From contig NZ_JAAFKD010000029.1 of the NCBI RefSeq assembly GCF_013299165.1, positions 16,774-80,773 on the forward strand: a DNA stretch of 64,000 nucleotides, given 5' to 3'. The notes below the pieces were generated by a model, which made no database searches, was not told where the DNA came from, and was given only the letters and a program-made list of their open reading frames with translations. A program made the translations under genes and the position numbers. This DNA is from Microcoleus sp. bin38.metabat.b11b12b14.051 (GTDB lineage Bacteria > Cyanobacteriota > Cyanobacteriia > Cyanobacteriales > Microcoleaceae). Of the stretch, positions 34,773 through 45,900 are shown piece by piece; position 1 is the stretch's first letter; each line of letters begins with the position of its first letter.

Positions 34773-36269
34773 TCACGATCCGTGGACGTGAAATTTTTTG
34801 GGCCCGCGCTGGCGATAAATTTCGTATAAAGCCATCCCCGTTGCTACCGAGACATTCAAACTAGGAGTCTTTCCCCTCAAAGGAATTGAAACTAATCCGT
34901 CACATCCGCGCTGTATCAAAAGGCTCAAACCATCAGCTTCACCGCCGACAACTAAAACAGTGGGCCCGGAGAACTTGATGGTTTCTACCGAGTCACCCAC
35001 GCCCGCAGCAGCGCCATAAATCCAGAAGCCAGCTTCTTTCAATTGTTCCAGCGCCCGGTTAAGATTGACAACCCTCGATACTGGCAGGCTTTCCAATGCA
35101 CCGGCTGCAACTTTTCTCACGGCTGAGGTAATGCCAACGGCCCGCCGCTGCGGAATCACCATGCCCTGAGCTCCCAATGCTTCTGCGGTGCGAATAATCG
35201 CCCCTAGATTGTGGGGGTCGTTGAGTCCTTCTGCTACCACAATTACGGGATCTGCACAATCCGCCTTAGCCTGTGCGATCAGTTCGCTCAAATCGAGGTA
35301 TTCGTAGGCTGATACTTGGGCTGCTACGCCTTGGTGGTTTGCCTTGCGGGTGATGTAGTCGAGGCGCAAATCGTCAACTTCGTCGATGATGCTGCCGTTG
35401 GCCTTGGCTTCGGTTAGCAAGCTGTGAAAGCGAGGATCGTAGCGTAGGTGCGGGACAACCCAAATGCGGTTCAGAACTTGGTTTGTTTCTAAGGCTGCTT
35501 GCACCGCATGGCGCCCGTAAATCATGTCGTCTGTGTCTGCGTCTGGCTGCACGACGGTATTTGAGGCAGTGTCAACCGGGCGAGTGTCTCTGTCTTTGTC
35601 TCTGTCTCGGAAATGATTTCCCCGGAATTCCGTCGGGCTGCTGTCTCTGTCTCTGTTTTTGTCTCTGTCTTTGTAAAAATTGCCGCGGGATTCCTGCGGG
35701 CTGCTGTCTCTGTTTCTGTCTCGGAAATTGTTGCGGGCTGGCTGCGGGCTGCCGTCTCTGTCTCGGAAATTGTTGCGGGCTGGCCGTGGGCTGCTGTATC
35801 CGTCTCCGTCTCTGTCTCGGAAATTGTTGCGGGCTGGCTGCGGGCTGCTGTATCCGTCTCTGTCTCTGTCTCGGAAATTGTTGCGGGCTGGCTGCGGGCT
35901 GCTATCTCTGTCTCTGTCTCGGAAATTGTTGCGGGCTGGCTGCGGGCTGCTATCTCTGTCTCTGTCTCGGAAATTGTTGCGGGATTCCTGCGGGCTGCTG
36001 TCTGCGTCTCTGTCTTTGAAATGTCTGCGTATGGATGGTTGGCTGTCGCCATCGACATTCCGTTTGTAAATCGATCGCACGGGCATTTCTCGGGATTGGG
36101 GGGAGAAAGTCGATCGCTTTTGAGGGGCGTCTACTCCCCGAGTGTCGGGACGGGGCTTGCGTTCAAAGCGGGCAGAGGACGGTTGTGAGTCTTGACGGCG
36201 GCCTTCGCTGCGGAATGGCTTGCTGTCGGAGTTCGATCGCGAAGAGTTGGGTTTGGTAAATTTTCTCAT
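34773..36269 (-). CDS. rlmB: 23S rRNA (guanosine-2'-O-)-methyltransferase RlmB with a long RD-repeat extension
   Basis: 498 residues from the ATG at 36269 ([15 protein letters not shown]). The C-terminal 255 residues are a normal SpoU-type enzyme: substrate-binding domain from [13 protein letters not shown], then motif 1 [16 protein letters not shown], motif 2 VVGGEADGL and motif 3 [17 protein letters not shown], which form the knot and SAM site. It should methylate G2251 (E. coli numbering) in 23S rRNA. The first 240 residues are low-complexity and highly charged, with about eight [20 protein letters not shown] repeats. Cyanobacterial RlmB often has a disordered N-terminus, but this repeat array is exceptional. 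mrnC lies 281 bp upstream on the same strand. Confidence 0.92.
   Translation of the reverse strand: MRKFTKPNSSRSNSDSKPFRSEGRRQDSQPSSARFERKPRPDTRGVDAPQKRSTFSPQSREMPVRSIYKRNVDGDSQPSIRRHFKDRDADSSPQESRNNFRDRDRDSSPQPARNNFRDRDRDSSPQPARNNFRDRDRDGYSSPQPARNNFRDRDGDGYSSPRPARNNFRDRDGSPQPARNNFRDRNRDSSPQESRGNFYKDRDKNRDRDSSPTEFRGNHFRDRDKDRDTRPVDTASNTVVQPDADTDDMIYGRHAVQAALETNQVLNRIWVVPHLRYDPRFHSLLTEAKANGSIIDEVDDLRLDYITRKANHQGVAAQVSAYEYLDLSELIAQAKADCADPVIVVAEGLNDPHNLGAIIRTAEALGAQGMVIPQRRAVGITSAVRKVAAGALESLPVSRVVNLNRALEQLKEAGFWIYGAAAGVGDSVETIKFSGPTVLVVGGEADGLSLLIQRGCDGLVSIPLRGKTPSLNVSVATGMALYEIYRQRGPKKFHVHGS
35580..36025 (-). repeat. In-frame 45-54 bp repeats of the rlmB N-terminus
   Basis: Units on the minus strand read roughly CGCAACAATTTCCGAGAC followed by (AGAGAC)n and a CAGCCC-type end, with n varying from unit to unit. 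The hexamer GAGACA/AGAGAC gives the RD dipeptides. The plus strand of the same DNA is also open in two frames for 178-191 codons, a by-product of the repeat. Confidence 0.9.
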
Positions 36270-36550
36270 TGGTTTTTTGTCGCAGTCACAGCGATTTTTG
36301 ATTTTTCGATTTGAGATTTTGGATTGACCGATCGATCTTGAAGATTTGCCATTTTTCGATTTTTCGATTTGAGGGAGCAATCTTGGGGCATCGAGATTTT
36401 AGATTGGCTGGTTTGGGAGCAAGGATTTTGCTGTGCTAAACTTGCTAATTAATAATTGATAAATCCTGTTTGCCTTCGCGAGCTGTTTGCTGTGTAAGGT
36501 TGGCGTACCAGAATTATGAATTAATTCCTCGCCGTTCCAACTTTCAACGG

Positions 36551-37006
36551 CTAAATACTTTCAGTCTCAAGTTCTAAAAATCCCAGAATTTCGGTCAATC
36601 TTTCGGGATCGGTGAGGTACAAATATCCGATCAAAGTTTCTAAGCTGCTGGCTTGTTGGTATATTTCTGGATCGGCTCGCTTGGAGCGGCCGGATACGGC
36701 ATTGCGGCCGCGCTTGACAATGGCTAATTCTGTACTGTTCAAGTAAGGAGAGAGCGATCGCAAGTGACGTGCTTGAGTTTCGGCTCGTACTTGCCCTACC
36801 ACCAATTCGTGATAAGCTTGCAATCTTCTGGGGGGCATTAAATACGAACTCCGAATGTAGAGTTCGTAGACTGCATCTCCCAAATATGCCCAGGCTGCGG
36901 GCGAAATTCTTTCTATTTCTGCTGGTGTTGCCCTCGCAGGATGCACTCGATTTAAACTGATATCAGTCAGACTCAGTTTGAGTCCGTCATCTGCGATCGG
37001 CGACAT
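36551..37006 (-). CDS. mrnC: Mini-ribonuclease III
   Basis: 151 residues; a dimeric RNase III catalytic domain without the dsRNA-binding domain, which matures 23S rRNA in Bacillus. Motifs: the signature AYLGDAVYELYIR, VRAETQARHLRSL, KRGRNA and ASSLETLIGYLYL with the last catalytic Glu. Neighbourhood supports it: mrnC next to rlmB is a conserved arrangement in Firmicutes and cyanobacteria. Because mrnC is upstream and on the same strand as rlmB, a shared transcript is possible despite the 281-bp gap, which contains ATTTTTCGATTT-type short repeats. Confidence 0.93.
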   Translation of the reverse strand: MSPIADDGLKLSLTDISLNRVHPARATPAEIERISPAAWAYLGDAVYELYIRSSYLMPPRRLQAYHELVVGQVRAETQARHLRSLSPYLNSTELAIVKRGRNAVSGRSKRADPEIYQQASSLETLIGYLYLTDPERLTEILGFLELETESI

Positions 37007-37272
37007 ACTTTTTTAAATAAAACGAACGCACAGCTTGTTGGTTTTTCTACACTTACTTATTTCGTCTTTAGTCTCTTCAGCAATTATAGCGATTGTACTG
37101 CTTGGTTAAGGCGATCGCTCACACCTGCTGGCTCCCTAATTCTTATACCATTTTTCCGCGTATTTGCCACACATATTTTACTACCCTTCCACCGGAAACC
37201 TAAGCATGGAGGAAAATAGCACCGTAGGGAGCAGGTTCTGGGAAAAGTGCTATTTTTGGGTCGCCAAACCAT

Positions 37273-37307
37273 AAAAATTTGCTATCCAGCGTTAACAACC
37301 GGATAGC
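37273..37307 (-). terminator. Probable terminator of the STAS gene
   Basis: On the minus strand GCTATCC pairs with GGATAGC (37307 to 37281) and is followed by AAATTTTTAT. It lies 20 bp past the STAS stop. The T-run is short. Confidence 0.5.
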
Positions 37308-37326
37308 GAATTAAACCACTTTGGCG

Positions 37327-37683
37327 TCAAGCATCCTTGACGTTTTTAACCGCCTCATCAACCGAAGGCTGCAAAGACAAAAATTTCTCTAAGCGAACCA
37401 GTTTAACAGTCTGAGTTACGCGGGGATTTGAGACAATTTGTAATGTCCCTTCCAAGGTTTGGGCTTTCTTGACAAGTTGCACAAGTGCACCCAAGCCCGA
37501 ACTATCCACAAAGTCTATCTGAGACAAGTCCAAAATTACGTGTTTTGGGCCCTCGTCAATACATTTGCTCAGTACCTTCCGAAAAGTGGCCTCAGAAAAA
37601 GCGTCCAGCAGGCCAGTCAAGCGAAATAACTGATGGTTATTCTTGACTTCGCGAGTGCCTCTGAGGCTAACGGTCAGGGTCAA
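37327..37683 (-). CDS. STAS-domain protein (anti-sigma factor antagonist)
   Basis: 118 residues: a single STAS domain with the phosphorylation-site loop FVDSSGLGALVQLV, preceded by LFRLTGLLDAFSEATF and VILDLSQIDF. Such proteins bind anti-sigma kinases and release sigma factors, or act in other partner switches. The annotated start is TTG at 37683, 17 nt from a strong GGAGG (37705-37701). An in-frame ATT at 37695 lies 5 nt from the GGAGG and may be the real, unusual start, adding MPES. Homologues in cyanobacteria usually begin shortly before LTVSLRGTREV, so either fits. Confidence 0.87.
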   Translation of the reverse strand: MTLTVSLRGTREVKNNHQLFRLTGLLDAFSEATFRKVLSKCIDEGPKHVILDLSQIDFVDSSGLGALVQLVKKAQTLEGTLQIVSNPRVTQTVKLVRLEKFLSLQPSVDEAVKNVKDA

Positions 37684-37824
37684 TGACTCAGGAATGACAC
37701 CCTCCTAGCTAGATATGGCTTAAAGTCGAGGCTTCATTATATGAGTTTTTTGGTTTTTTGTCTACAGTTTTTTGGTCATCAGTCATTTTTTTTGTGATTA
37801 GTCATGAGTCGTTAGTCATTAGTT

Positions 37825-37945
37825 AATAGTCCGGACTGTTTTGAATCACCAACGGTAGAATAAGGGTTCCGGGTTCCGCGATCTGTGAAATATTAACGGT
37901 AGAATGCGGGTTTTAGTCGCTATCCAAAAAACTGTCCGGACTATT
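37825..37945. mobile_element. Small MITE-like element with 12-bp inverted ends
   Basis: AATAGTCCGGAC at 37825-37836 and its exact reverse complement at 37934-37945 bound 121 bp containing two copies of AACGGTAGAA. A further inverted pair (GCCAGGAGG near 38015, CCTCCTGG near 38086) lies beyond. All are in the 37684-38320 gap, with no gene. Confidence 0.6.
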
Positions 37946-38125
37946 GATTTAGTCAGAAGCCATCTACATAAACACCCTCAGAGCGGTAAGCAATTGCAAA
38001 AATAGCTGTGACGGGCCAGGAGGGTCGATCCCACAAAAATGATTTTTTCTTGTAGGGATTAGAGGGTTAGCCGTCCCGCCTCCTGGAAAATTTGATTAAA
38101 AGGACTGAGTAAGCCAATTCCAGTC

Positions 38126-38308
38126 TAATGACTCTTGACCAATGACTCTTGACTCTTGACCAATGACTCTTGACTCTTGACCAATGACTCTTGACTCTTG
38201 ACTCTTGACTCTTGACCAATGACTCTTGACCAATGACTCTTGACCAATGACTCTTGACTAATGACTCTTGACTAATGACTCTTGACTAATAACTAATGAC
38301 CAATGACT
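38126..38308. repeat. Heptamer tandem repeats (STRR), ATGACTCTTGACCA type
   Basis: About 26 heptamer units alternate TGACTCT, TGACCAA and TGACTAA up to the 3' end of carA. They begin right after the inverted pair at 38015-38093. Confidence 0.9.
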
Positions 38309-38320
38309 CCCCAGAAATGG

Positions 38321-39472
38321 CTAAGCTTTTACTTTTTGATGGTCTCGCATGGACTGCACGAATCGATCGAACAAATAGTCAGCGTCGTGGGGGCCGGGAC
38401 TGGATTCTGGGTGGTACTGCACTGAGAACAGGGGCAAGGTTTTGTGCTTCAATCCGGCTACGGTGCGATCGTTCAAGTTGAGGTGAGTAATTTCTACTTC
38501 TGGGACTAGGGAGTCAGGGTCGATCGCAAAACCGTGATTTTGGCTAGTAATTTCTACCTGCTGAGTTAAACCGGCCGGATGATTCAATCCCCGGTGGCCG
38601 AACTTCAGTTTAAACGTTTCCGCACCCAAGGAAATGCCCAGAATCTGGTGTCCCATACAGATACCGAACACAGGTTTGTCCGACTTCAACAAAGCTTTCG
38701 CAGTCGCGATCCCTTCCGTTACCGCCGAAGGATCTCCAGGGCCATTGGACAGAAAAATACCATCCGGGTTGTATTTGAGAATTGCTTCGGCTGAGGTGTC
38801 AGCAGGAACAACAATCACCCGACAGCCGTAACTCGCCAAACGCCGCAGGATGTTGCGCTTAATCCCAAAGTCTAGCGCTACCACCGTCCACATTTTGCCG
38901 TTAGCAGGCTTAACAGTCGGACTGAACTCCCACACTGCATCTGTGGCTTCAGACCACTCGTAAACCTCGCGGGTGGTTACTTCCTTCACCAAATTCAGCC
39001 CCGCCATGCTGGGGGCGTCTTGGACTTGCTCCAAAAGCTCCGCCTGGTCGAGAATTGTGGTCGAAATGCCGCCGTTAATCGCTCCCACGGTGCGAATTTT
39101 GCGAGTTAGGGCGCGGGTGTCAAGGCCGTAAATGCCGGGGATGTCGTACTGTTTTAGGTAGTCTTGCAGGGATTTTGAACAGCGCCAGTTGCTGGGTCGG
39201 CTGCATACATTGCGGGCGATCGCACCTTTAATTTGCGGCCGTGCAGATTCTTCATCTTCAAGATTTACCCCGGTATTGCCCAATTCTGGATAAGTAAAAG
39301 TGACAATTTGACCGCAATAGCTCGGATCGGTCAAAACTTCTTGGTAGCCGGTCATTCCTGTGTTGAATACGACCTCACCGACGACGGTGGCGTCAGCGCC
39401 AAACGACCAGCCGCGGTAAGCAGTACCGTCAGCCAAGACTAGGAGGGCGGGTTGTGCAGTTGAAAGTGACAT
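38321..39472 (-). CDS. carA: Carbamoyl-phosphate synthase small subunit
   Basis: 383 residues. CarA is the glutaminase subunit feeding ammonia to CarB for arginine and pyrimidine synthesis. The N-terminal domain shows [27 protein letters not shown] and [15 protein letters not shown]; the C-terminal class I amidotransferase domain shows [11 protein letters not shown], the nucleophile [10 protein letters not shown] and the His-Glu pair of [13 protein letters not shown]. Length is normal. carB is not in the window. Its start faces the protease gene at 39665; both promoters should lie in the 192 bp between. Confidence 0.97.
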   Translation of the reverse strand: MSLSTAQPALLVLADGTAYRGWSFGADATVVGEVVFNTGMTGYQEVLTDPSYCGQIVTFTYPELGNTGVNLEDEESARPQIKGAIARNVCSRPSNWRCSKSLQDYLKQYDIPGIYGLDTRALTRKIRTVGAINGGISTTILDQAELLEQVQDAPSMAGLNLVKEVTTREVYEWSEATDAVWEFSPTVKPANGKMWTVVALDFGIKRNILRRLASYGCRVIVVPADTSAEAILKYNPDGIFLSNGPGDPSAVTEGIATAKALLKSDKPVFGICMGHQILGISLGAETFKLKFGHRGLNHPAGLTQQVEITSQNHGFAIDPDSLVPEVEITHLNLNDRTVAGLKHKTLPLFSVQYHPESSPGPHDADYLFDRFVQSMRDHQKVKA

Positions 39473-39664
39473 GGCATCCTTAAATTACAGTCGTTTGGTT
39501 TAATTCTTACCACTGCCTGGGATTTGATGCTAGCCGGCAATATACAGAAGTTATTTTAATTTGTGCAAGCCGAGGGCAGAATGTGTTGATGTCCGAGTCC
39601 AGGATTATCTATTCCAAAAGGCAGTTGTCGTTGTTACGATCGACCTAAACCGTTTTATCAAACC

Positions 39665-40345
39665 ATGACCAGCCAATCTCCCTTGCCTTTACCATCAAAC
39701 TCAATCAAACCTCTGCTGAACCCTCAAAACCTGCGGAAACCTGTACTGGCTTTAACAGCCGTTATTTCTCTGAGCAGTTCAATGTTAGTTTACAGCGCAG
39801 TCAACTCCTCGCGAGCGACCGCTCAAGAGAGCGAGGGATGCTTCATGCGGAACTCTAGCGGCCAAACTGTCAGCTTGAGCCGATCGGTATGCGGTTTTGT
39901 CCCCCAACAATCGACTCCCGCTGCTTCGCCTGATACTAAATCTGATAGTAAGTCTGACACTAAGGCTGATACTAAGTCGGGAGTGTTTCTGGTCAAAATT
40001 AAACGCCGAGAAGCTAATATCCCAGTCATCGAAGTCACCTTTAATGGCAAGCAAAAGTTCGAGATGATGGTAGATTCTGGAGCCAGCCGCACAGTAATTA
40101 CCCCAGCAATGGCTACCGCTTTGGGGATAGTTCCGAAAGGAACCGTGCAAGCAAAAACTCCCAACGGAGAGGCTACTTTTTCTCTGGGTAGTGTTACTTC
40201 AATCGAAGCTGGCGGTTTGGCGATTAAAGATATCGTTGTACCAATCTCGCCAGCACTAGAAATCGGGCTGCTCGGTCACGACTTTTTTGGTAATAAAGAT
40301 GTGACTATTAAGCAAGATGTGATTGAGTTTCGATCGCGATCGTGA
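39665..40345 (+). CDS. Retropepsin-like aspartic protease, secreted or membrane-anchored
   Basis: 226 residues. An N-terminal hydrophobic stretch (VLALTAVISLSSSMLVYSAV) is a signal or anchor. A linker follows with a Cys pair (GCFMRN, then SVCGFV) and TKSDSKSDTKADTKS repeats. Residues 115-226 are a single-domain retroviral-type protease: IPVIEVTFNGKQKFEMMVDSGASRT (in two parts) with the catalytic DSGA, then TVITPAMATALG and the ILG-type GLLGHDFF near the end. It should work as a dimer in the periplasm. Cyanobacterial members have no settled substrate. Confidence 0.88.
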   Translation: MTSQSPLPLPSNSIKPLLNPQNLRKPVLALTAVISLSSSMLVYSAVNSSRATAQESEGCFMRNSSGQTVSLSRSVCGFVPQQSTPAASPDTKSDSKSDTKADTKSGVFLVKIKRREANIPVIEVTFNGKQKFEMMVDSGASRTVITPAMATALGIVPKGTVQAKTPNGEATFSLGSVTSIEAGGLAIKDIVVPISPALEIGLLGHDFFGNKDVTIKQDVIEFRSRS

Positions 40346-40347
40346 AG

Positions 40348-40481
40348 TCATTGGTCATTGGTCATCTCGCCCGAAGAGCGAAGCCGAAGGGTGGTCATTG
40401 GTCATTGGTCATTGGTCATTGGTCATTGGTCATTGGTCATTGGTCATTGGTCATTGGTCATTGGTCATTGGTCATTGGTCA
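40348..40481. repeat. Heptamer tandem repeats (STRR), GGTCATT type
   Basis: About 14 exact GGTCATT units run from 40392 to 40481, with a broken unit pair at 40348-40365. The array starts 3 bp after the protease stop. Confidence 0.9.
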
Positions 40482-40597
40482 ATTTACCCGCTCTCGACTT
40501 GGCCGGAGCATCTTGTCCGAAGATCTCTCGCCGAAGCAAGCCGAGGGCTAGTCATCAGGAAGACGGAAGAAGGAAGAGGGAAGAAGCAAGCTTTTGT

Positions 40598-40952
40598 AGT
40601 GCTGTCCCCGCTCGCGATCTGTATAGAACCCATTTGAGATTTATTCTGCGTAAATCTCAGAAACCGGGTTTCTAGGAGTATTTCTCGTCATCCAACCCAA
40701 AAACTCGTAGAAACCCGGTTTCTTGCCCCGGGCGTAAATCTCAGAAACCGGGTTTCTCTCGGTATTTCTCGTCACCCAACCCAAAAACTCAAAGATGTCA
40801 AATGAGTTCTATAGAACCTAGTGCGAGTGTCCCCGCTCGCGATCTGTGCAGAATCAGTAGAATCCTAGATTTAGGCTAAAATGGTTACTCTGTAAGGATT
40901 TTATAAAAGATGTCAAATGGGTTCTATACAGCACGCGAGCGGGGACAGCACT
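40598..40952. mobile_element. 355-bp MITE with 40-bp terminal inverted repeats
   Basis: The left end 40598-40637 (AGTGCTGTCCCCGCTCGCG ...) and the right end 40913-40952 are reverse complements at 38 of 40 positions. Inside are three or four CCGGGTTT-type motifs (GAAACCGGGTTTCT near 40661 and 40745, with an inverted copy near 40712) and a third, internal copy of GTCCCCGCTCGCGATCTGTG at about 40829. No open frame longer than 60 codons belongs to it. It looks like nested insertions. Confidence 0.75.
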
Positions 40953-41030
40953 GTAAAGAAACATCCTTTTTGCAAAAAAGAGATGCTCCCGATGTAACCC
41001 GCACATCTATACGTTGCGGAACTTCTTCAT

Positions 41031-42149
41031 TTACCGCAAAAACTCCACTAACTGCTGCAACTTCAACCAAGATTCGCCGCTCGATAAAATGTCCTTAGCC
41101 AGAGAAACTCCTGCGGCGTGGGAACCCATGGGAATTACACCTCCCACCTGAAAAGCCAAAGACGCATTTAAAGCTACAACATCCATTTGTGCTGCTGTAC
41201 CTTTGCCTTGCAAAACGTTCCGCAAAATCTCGGCGTTTTCCTCAACATTTCCGCCTTTCAATGAGCCGATCGCACTTGGCGTCAATCCTACCTGTTCCGG
41301 GTGTAAACTCGTCATTTCAACTTCGCCGCCCGACAACACCGCCAAATCAGTTACATCACCCAAACCCGCCTCATCCAACTTTTCTCGGCCGTGAACAACG
41401 ATCGCCAACTCCGTCCCCAACTCGCCCAAAGCTTGGGCAATAGTTGATACCAGACTAGGATCGAACACCCCGATTACCTGCCCTGTAGGGCGCATAGGAT
41501 TGACGAGCGGCCCTAAAAGGTTAAAAACAGTCCGCACCTTCAATGTCCGCCGCAGCGACGCTACAGCCTTAAGGGCGGGATGCCACCCAGGGGCAAATAA
41601 AAAGGTGATGCCTACTTCGTCTACGGCAGCTTTTACCTTGGCCGCATCGGCGCCGAGGTTGACTCCGAGTGCTTCTAACACGTCAGCAGAACCGACTTTG
41701 CTGGATGCCGATCGATTTCCGTGTTTGGCGACTCGAACTTGGCCGGCGGCGGCTACAAAGGCGACAGCCGTTGAGATGTTGAACGTTGAGGCGCCGTCTC
41801 CGCCGGTGCCGCAAGTATCGATTAATTTGAGACGGGAGATGGGAGATTGGCGATCGTCGAAAACGCTATCCGACTCGCCCGTCAAAGACTGAGACTGCAA
41901 TACCTGAGCCATTCCTGCTAATTCTGCTGCCGAGATTCCTTTGGCTTGGAGGGCTGCTAAAATTGCGCCGGAAAGCACGGGGGGTATGGCTTCTGCGAGC
42001 CATCCCTGCATCAAGTCGGCGGCTTGGGCGCGCGCGAGAGATTCTCTATCTAACAGTTGTTGCAGCAGGGCTGGCCACAGGGGAGAATCGGCTGTCAAAG
42101 TTGAAGCTGCGGATATGTCTGGTGTTGTAAGTACAGGAGAATCAGTCAT
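41031..42149 (-). CDS. trpD: Anthranilate phosphoribosyltransferase
   Basis: 372 residues from the ATG at 42149 ([13 protein letters not shown]); the frame upstream is open but has no family similarity. TrpD joins anthranilate and PRPP in tryptophan synthesis. Motifs: the PRPP loop [37 protein letters not shown] (in two parts), [14 protein letters not shown], and [13 protein letters not shown]. The N-terminal helical domain contains [16 protein letters not shown]. Length slightly exceeds the usual 340-350 because of a loop after SLTGES. It stands alone, as trp genes usually do in cyanobacteria. Confidence 0.96.
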   Translation of the reverse strand: MTDSPVLTTPDISAASTLTADSPLWPALLQQLLDRESLARAQAADLMQGWLAEAIPPVLSGAILAALQAKGISAAELAGMAQVLQSQSLTGESDSVFDDRQSPISRLKLIDTCGTGGDGASTFNISTAVAFVAAAGQVRVAKHGNRSASSKVGSADVLEALGVNLGADAAKVKAAVDEVGITFLFAPGWHPALKAVASLRRTLKVRTVFNLLGPLVNPMRPTGQVIGVFDPSLVSTIAQALGELGTELAIVVHGREKLDEAGLGDVTDLAVLSGGEVEMTSLHPEQVGLTPSAIGSLKGGNVEENAEILRNVLQGKGTAAQMDVVALNASLAFQVGGVIPMGSHAAGVSLAKDILSSGESWLKLQQLVEFLR

Positions 42150-42990
42150 GTAGGGAGAATATTTTTGGGCTGGGGTGGGATTTTTTGATGTCCGGGGAAA
42201 CTGAGAGTCGATCGGGATTTTACCAGACTTGCTGGGGACATTTGGCGCGCCGGAACCCAGATTTTTGCCCAAATGACAGCATCGCTACAGAATTTATCCG
42301 CCCGCAGTATCCGAATATGAACTTTTTGATACAACAATCGTCCCCCGGATTGTGACACTTTTAGATATGGTGGCCGCCTTGTCAAGAGCGATCGACCGTC
42401 AGCCATACTATCTGCCGTCTCCAAATCAATTTCAACGGGCCAGTGCAACGGCAAGCATTGAGAGCGACTGGCGGATTACTTGCAGGGAGTTAGCCTCGCG
42501 CGAGGCAGTCCAAACGGCAGCGGTAGAAGCTACTGCCGAAACAGAAGCCACAGACTGGCAGCTAACTAATTTCAGGGTATGTAATTGCTAATATATTGAG
42601 GGAGCTTTTAACGGTCGGGTTTGCCTCAAACGACGGTAACTTTTAGGATATAGGTTGGCCAATCCAATTTTGACACTCATTTGTATAAAAAAAAGACCGG
42701 ACTGGTTAACCTGTCACAACTCTCCTAACAACTAACGGCGCAATAGATGAAGTTAATAAAAACAGCAGTTTCCCTGGAATCTCCAACTCTAACAGTTCTA
42801 GATCGCATCAAACATAGGTATTCTGTAAGGAAACTGCTGGAGTAGCTTCTGGTATGTGTTGCCAGCAATAGAGGAATCATCGAAAAAAATCCACGACCGG
42901 GCGGTTAATTGATAGGGGACACAGCATCTGTGCTACTAACTATAGCAAAAAAAATTAATTTTACACAAAAATACAGCAGGGTATTCAAAA
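42150..42990. other. Gene-poor region between trpD and the PAS kinase
   Basis: One small open frame on the plus strand, from the ATG at 42367 (or 42352) to 42591, gives 74-79 residues without recognisable features; I rate it below 0.25 as a gene. An 11-bp inverted repeat, CAGCAGTTTCC (42763-42773) with GGAAACTGCTG (42829-42839), may form a long-loop hairpin. Nothing else identified. Confidence 0.5.
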
Positions 42991-45900
42991 GTGAGACACC
43001 AAAAATTAGAAAATAAAACGATCGAGTGTAAATTGGAAAACAAAGCGATCGATTGTCAGAATATCGAGGAGGCACTGCACCAGATGGAAGCAAAATATTA
43101 CAGTATGTTTGAAAATGCTGTGTCTGGCATTTTCCAGACAACCAAAGACGGTCGCTACCTGAGTGCTAACCCAGCTTTGGCTCGCATCTACGGATATAAT
43201 TCCGCCGCCGAATTGATGGACAGTCTGACTGATATCAGCGATCAGCTTTACGTTAATCGCGATCGGCGCGCTCAGTTTATTTCTGCTTTGCAAGCACAAG
43301 GCGTCGTGTCGGATTTTGAATCGCAGATTTATCGCCGAGATGGCACAGTAATTTGGATTGTGGAAAATGCCCGAGCTGTCTGCGATGAAGGCGAAAAATT
43401 GCTTTACTACGAAGGTTTTGTGGAAGATATTACTCAGCGCAAAAATGCTGAATCTGCAATGCGAGAAAGTGAAGAACGGCTGCGGATGGTCATTGAAGGC
43501 GTCAAAGATTATGCAATATTCATGTTAGATACTAAGGGATATGTAGCGAGCTGGAATTCTGGGGCTAAAAGGATTTTGGGGTATGAAGCCAGCGAAATAA
43601 TTAGCAAAAACTCGGAGTGCTTTTATACGGCTGAAGATATTGCAAATAATCTGCCGCAAGAAAAATTAGCTACAGCTACCGCAGCAGGTAGATATCAAAG
43701 TGAAGGCTGGCGGTTTCGTCAAGATGGCTCACGATTCTGGGCGAAAATTATTGTTACTCCTTTGCGGGATGAAAGCGGAGAGTTGCAGGGCTTTTCTCAA
43801 GTAATGCAGGACATTACTCAGCAAAAGCAGGCGGGAGAGGAAAGGATGCAGTTGATTGCTTCTTTGCAAGCATCGGAAAAGAAGTTTCGCACTTTGTACG
43901 AATCGACGACAGATGCCGTAATGCTGCTAGACGAAGAGGGTTTTTTGGATTGCAATCCGGCTACTTTAAAGTTATTTGGATGCAGCACAGAATCGGAGTT
44001 TTGTGGCAAGCATCCTTCACAATTTAGCCCGCTGATGCAACCGGATGGACAAGATTCTATGAGTCTGTCTCAACAGTGGATTAATACGGCTCTGGAAACT
44101 GGAAATTGCCGTTTTGACTGGCGGCACTGCCGTTTGGATGGTTCCGAGTTTCCGGCGGAAGTGCTGCTAACTTCTATGGATATCGGCGGCAAAATGGGTC
44201 TGCAAGCTGTGGTGCGCGATATCACCGATCGCGTGCAGGCTCAGGTGGCTCTGAAGCAGGCTAACGAGGTGTTGGAATACCGGGTGAAAGAGCGGACAAG
44301 TCAGTTGGAAGACGCTATAAAACAGTTGAGTTTGTCGGAGGAAAAGTTTTCTAAGGCTTTTCGTTCGAGTCCCGATCCGATGACTATTACTACTTTTGCT
44401 GAGGGGCGATTTCTGGAGGCGAACGACAGTTTTTTGTCAACTCTCGGTTACTTGAGGGAAGAAATATTCGGTCATACGGTACCTGAATTAAATATTTGGA
44501 CAAGGCCGCAAGACAGAGTAGATTTTAGACAAAGTTTGCACGAAAAAGGTGTGGTTCGCAATCAGGAATGCGAGTTTATGATGAAGTCGGGATCGGCGGT
44601 GGTGTGTTTGCTGTCAGCGGAGTTGATTAATTTGGAGGGCGAACTCTGTATGCTGACGGTGATGACGGATATTACCGATCGCAAACACGCAGAAGAAGCC
44701 CTGCGGGAAAGCCAGCGCGCCTTATCCACGCTGATGAGCAATTTGCCCGGGATGGCCTACCGTTTTCGCAACGATGCCGATCGCAGTATGGAGTTTGTCA
44801 GCGAAGGTTGCTATCAGTTATCCGGCTATTCTCCCGAAGAATTTATCGGCACCGGCCAAGTTTCTCTCTCAGAATTGACTCACCCGGACGATCGCGAAAT
44901 CTTCTGCAATGCCGTAGAAATTGCCTTACAAGAAAATCAACCCTATCAGCTAAATTACCGCATTACTTGTAAAAACGGCGAATTAAAATGGGTTTGGGAG
45001 CAAGGTTTGGGAGTGTATTCGGACTCGGGAGAATTGCTCGCCTTGGAAGGTTTGATTACTGATATTTCCGAACAAAAACGCAGCGAAGAAGCTTTGGTGC
45101 GATCGCAAGCCGAGTTAACCCAACAAAAAATTCAGCTCGAACATACTTTGGAGGAATTGCAGCAAACTCAAGCAGTATTAATTCACACCGAAAAAATGTC
45201 TACCCTAGGTCAAATGGTAGCCGGTGTAGCTCACGAAATTAACAATCCCGTTAGCAGCGTCTGCGGCAATCTCGTCCACGTCGGCCATTATACGGAAGAT
45301 TTGCTGCATTTGATCGAAATGTACCAGAAAAACTGCCCGCAGCCCCCGGCATCAATTCAAAAGCAAATGGAGGATATCGAGCTAGAATTTTTGTTAGAAG
45401 ATTTGCCAAAAGCAATCTCTTCGATGCAGGTGGGCGCCGATCGCATTCGGGAAATTGTGCGATCGCTCAGAAATTTCTCTCGCAAAGACGATTCTCAAAT
45501 GACCAAGGTAAATCTACACGAAGGCATTGAAGGAACCCTCCTAATCCTGCAAAGCCGATTGAGGGCGCGCGGCAACTATCCGGAAATTGCGGTAATTAAA
45601 GAATATGGCAGCTTGCCTTTAGTTGAGTGTTATTCTGGTAAAATCAATCAGGTATTTATGAATTTGATCGGAAATGCGATCGACGCGATCGAGGAATACA
45701 ACGCAGGGCGATCGGTTGCCGAAGCCAAAACTAACCGCAGCAAGATTAAAATTAAGACGGAAGTCCAAAACTCCAATGCTGTAATTCGGATTTCTGACAA
45801 CGGCCCCGGTATGCCCCAAGAAGTTTGCCAGCAATTATTCGAGGCATTTTTTACCACCAAACCCGCCGGCAAAGGTACCGGTTTGGGCCTGTCAATTTCC

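Noticed and set aside
35483..36188. Long plus-strand open frames (178-191 codons) opposite rlmB
   Set aside because: They are cysteine- or valine/serine-rich mirror images of the RD repeats without start signals; noted only as a curiosity.
37084..37272. 62-codon minus-strand frame between mrnC and the STAS gene
   Set aside because: No similarity to any family I know and no start signal; it overlaps the probable terminator region.
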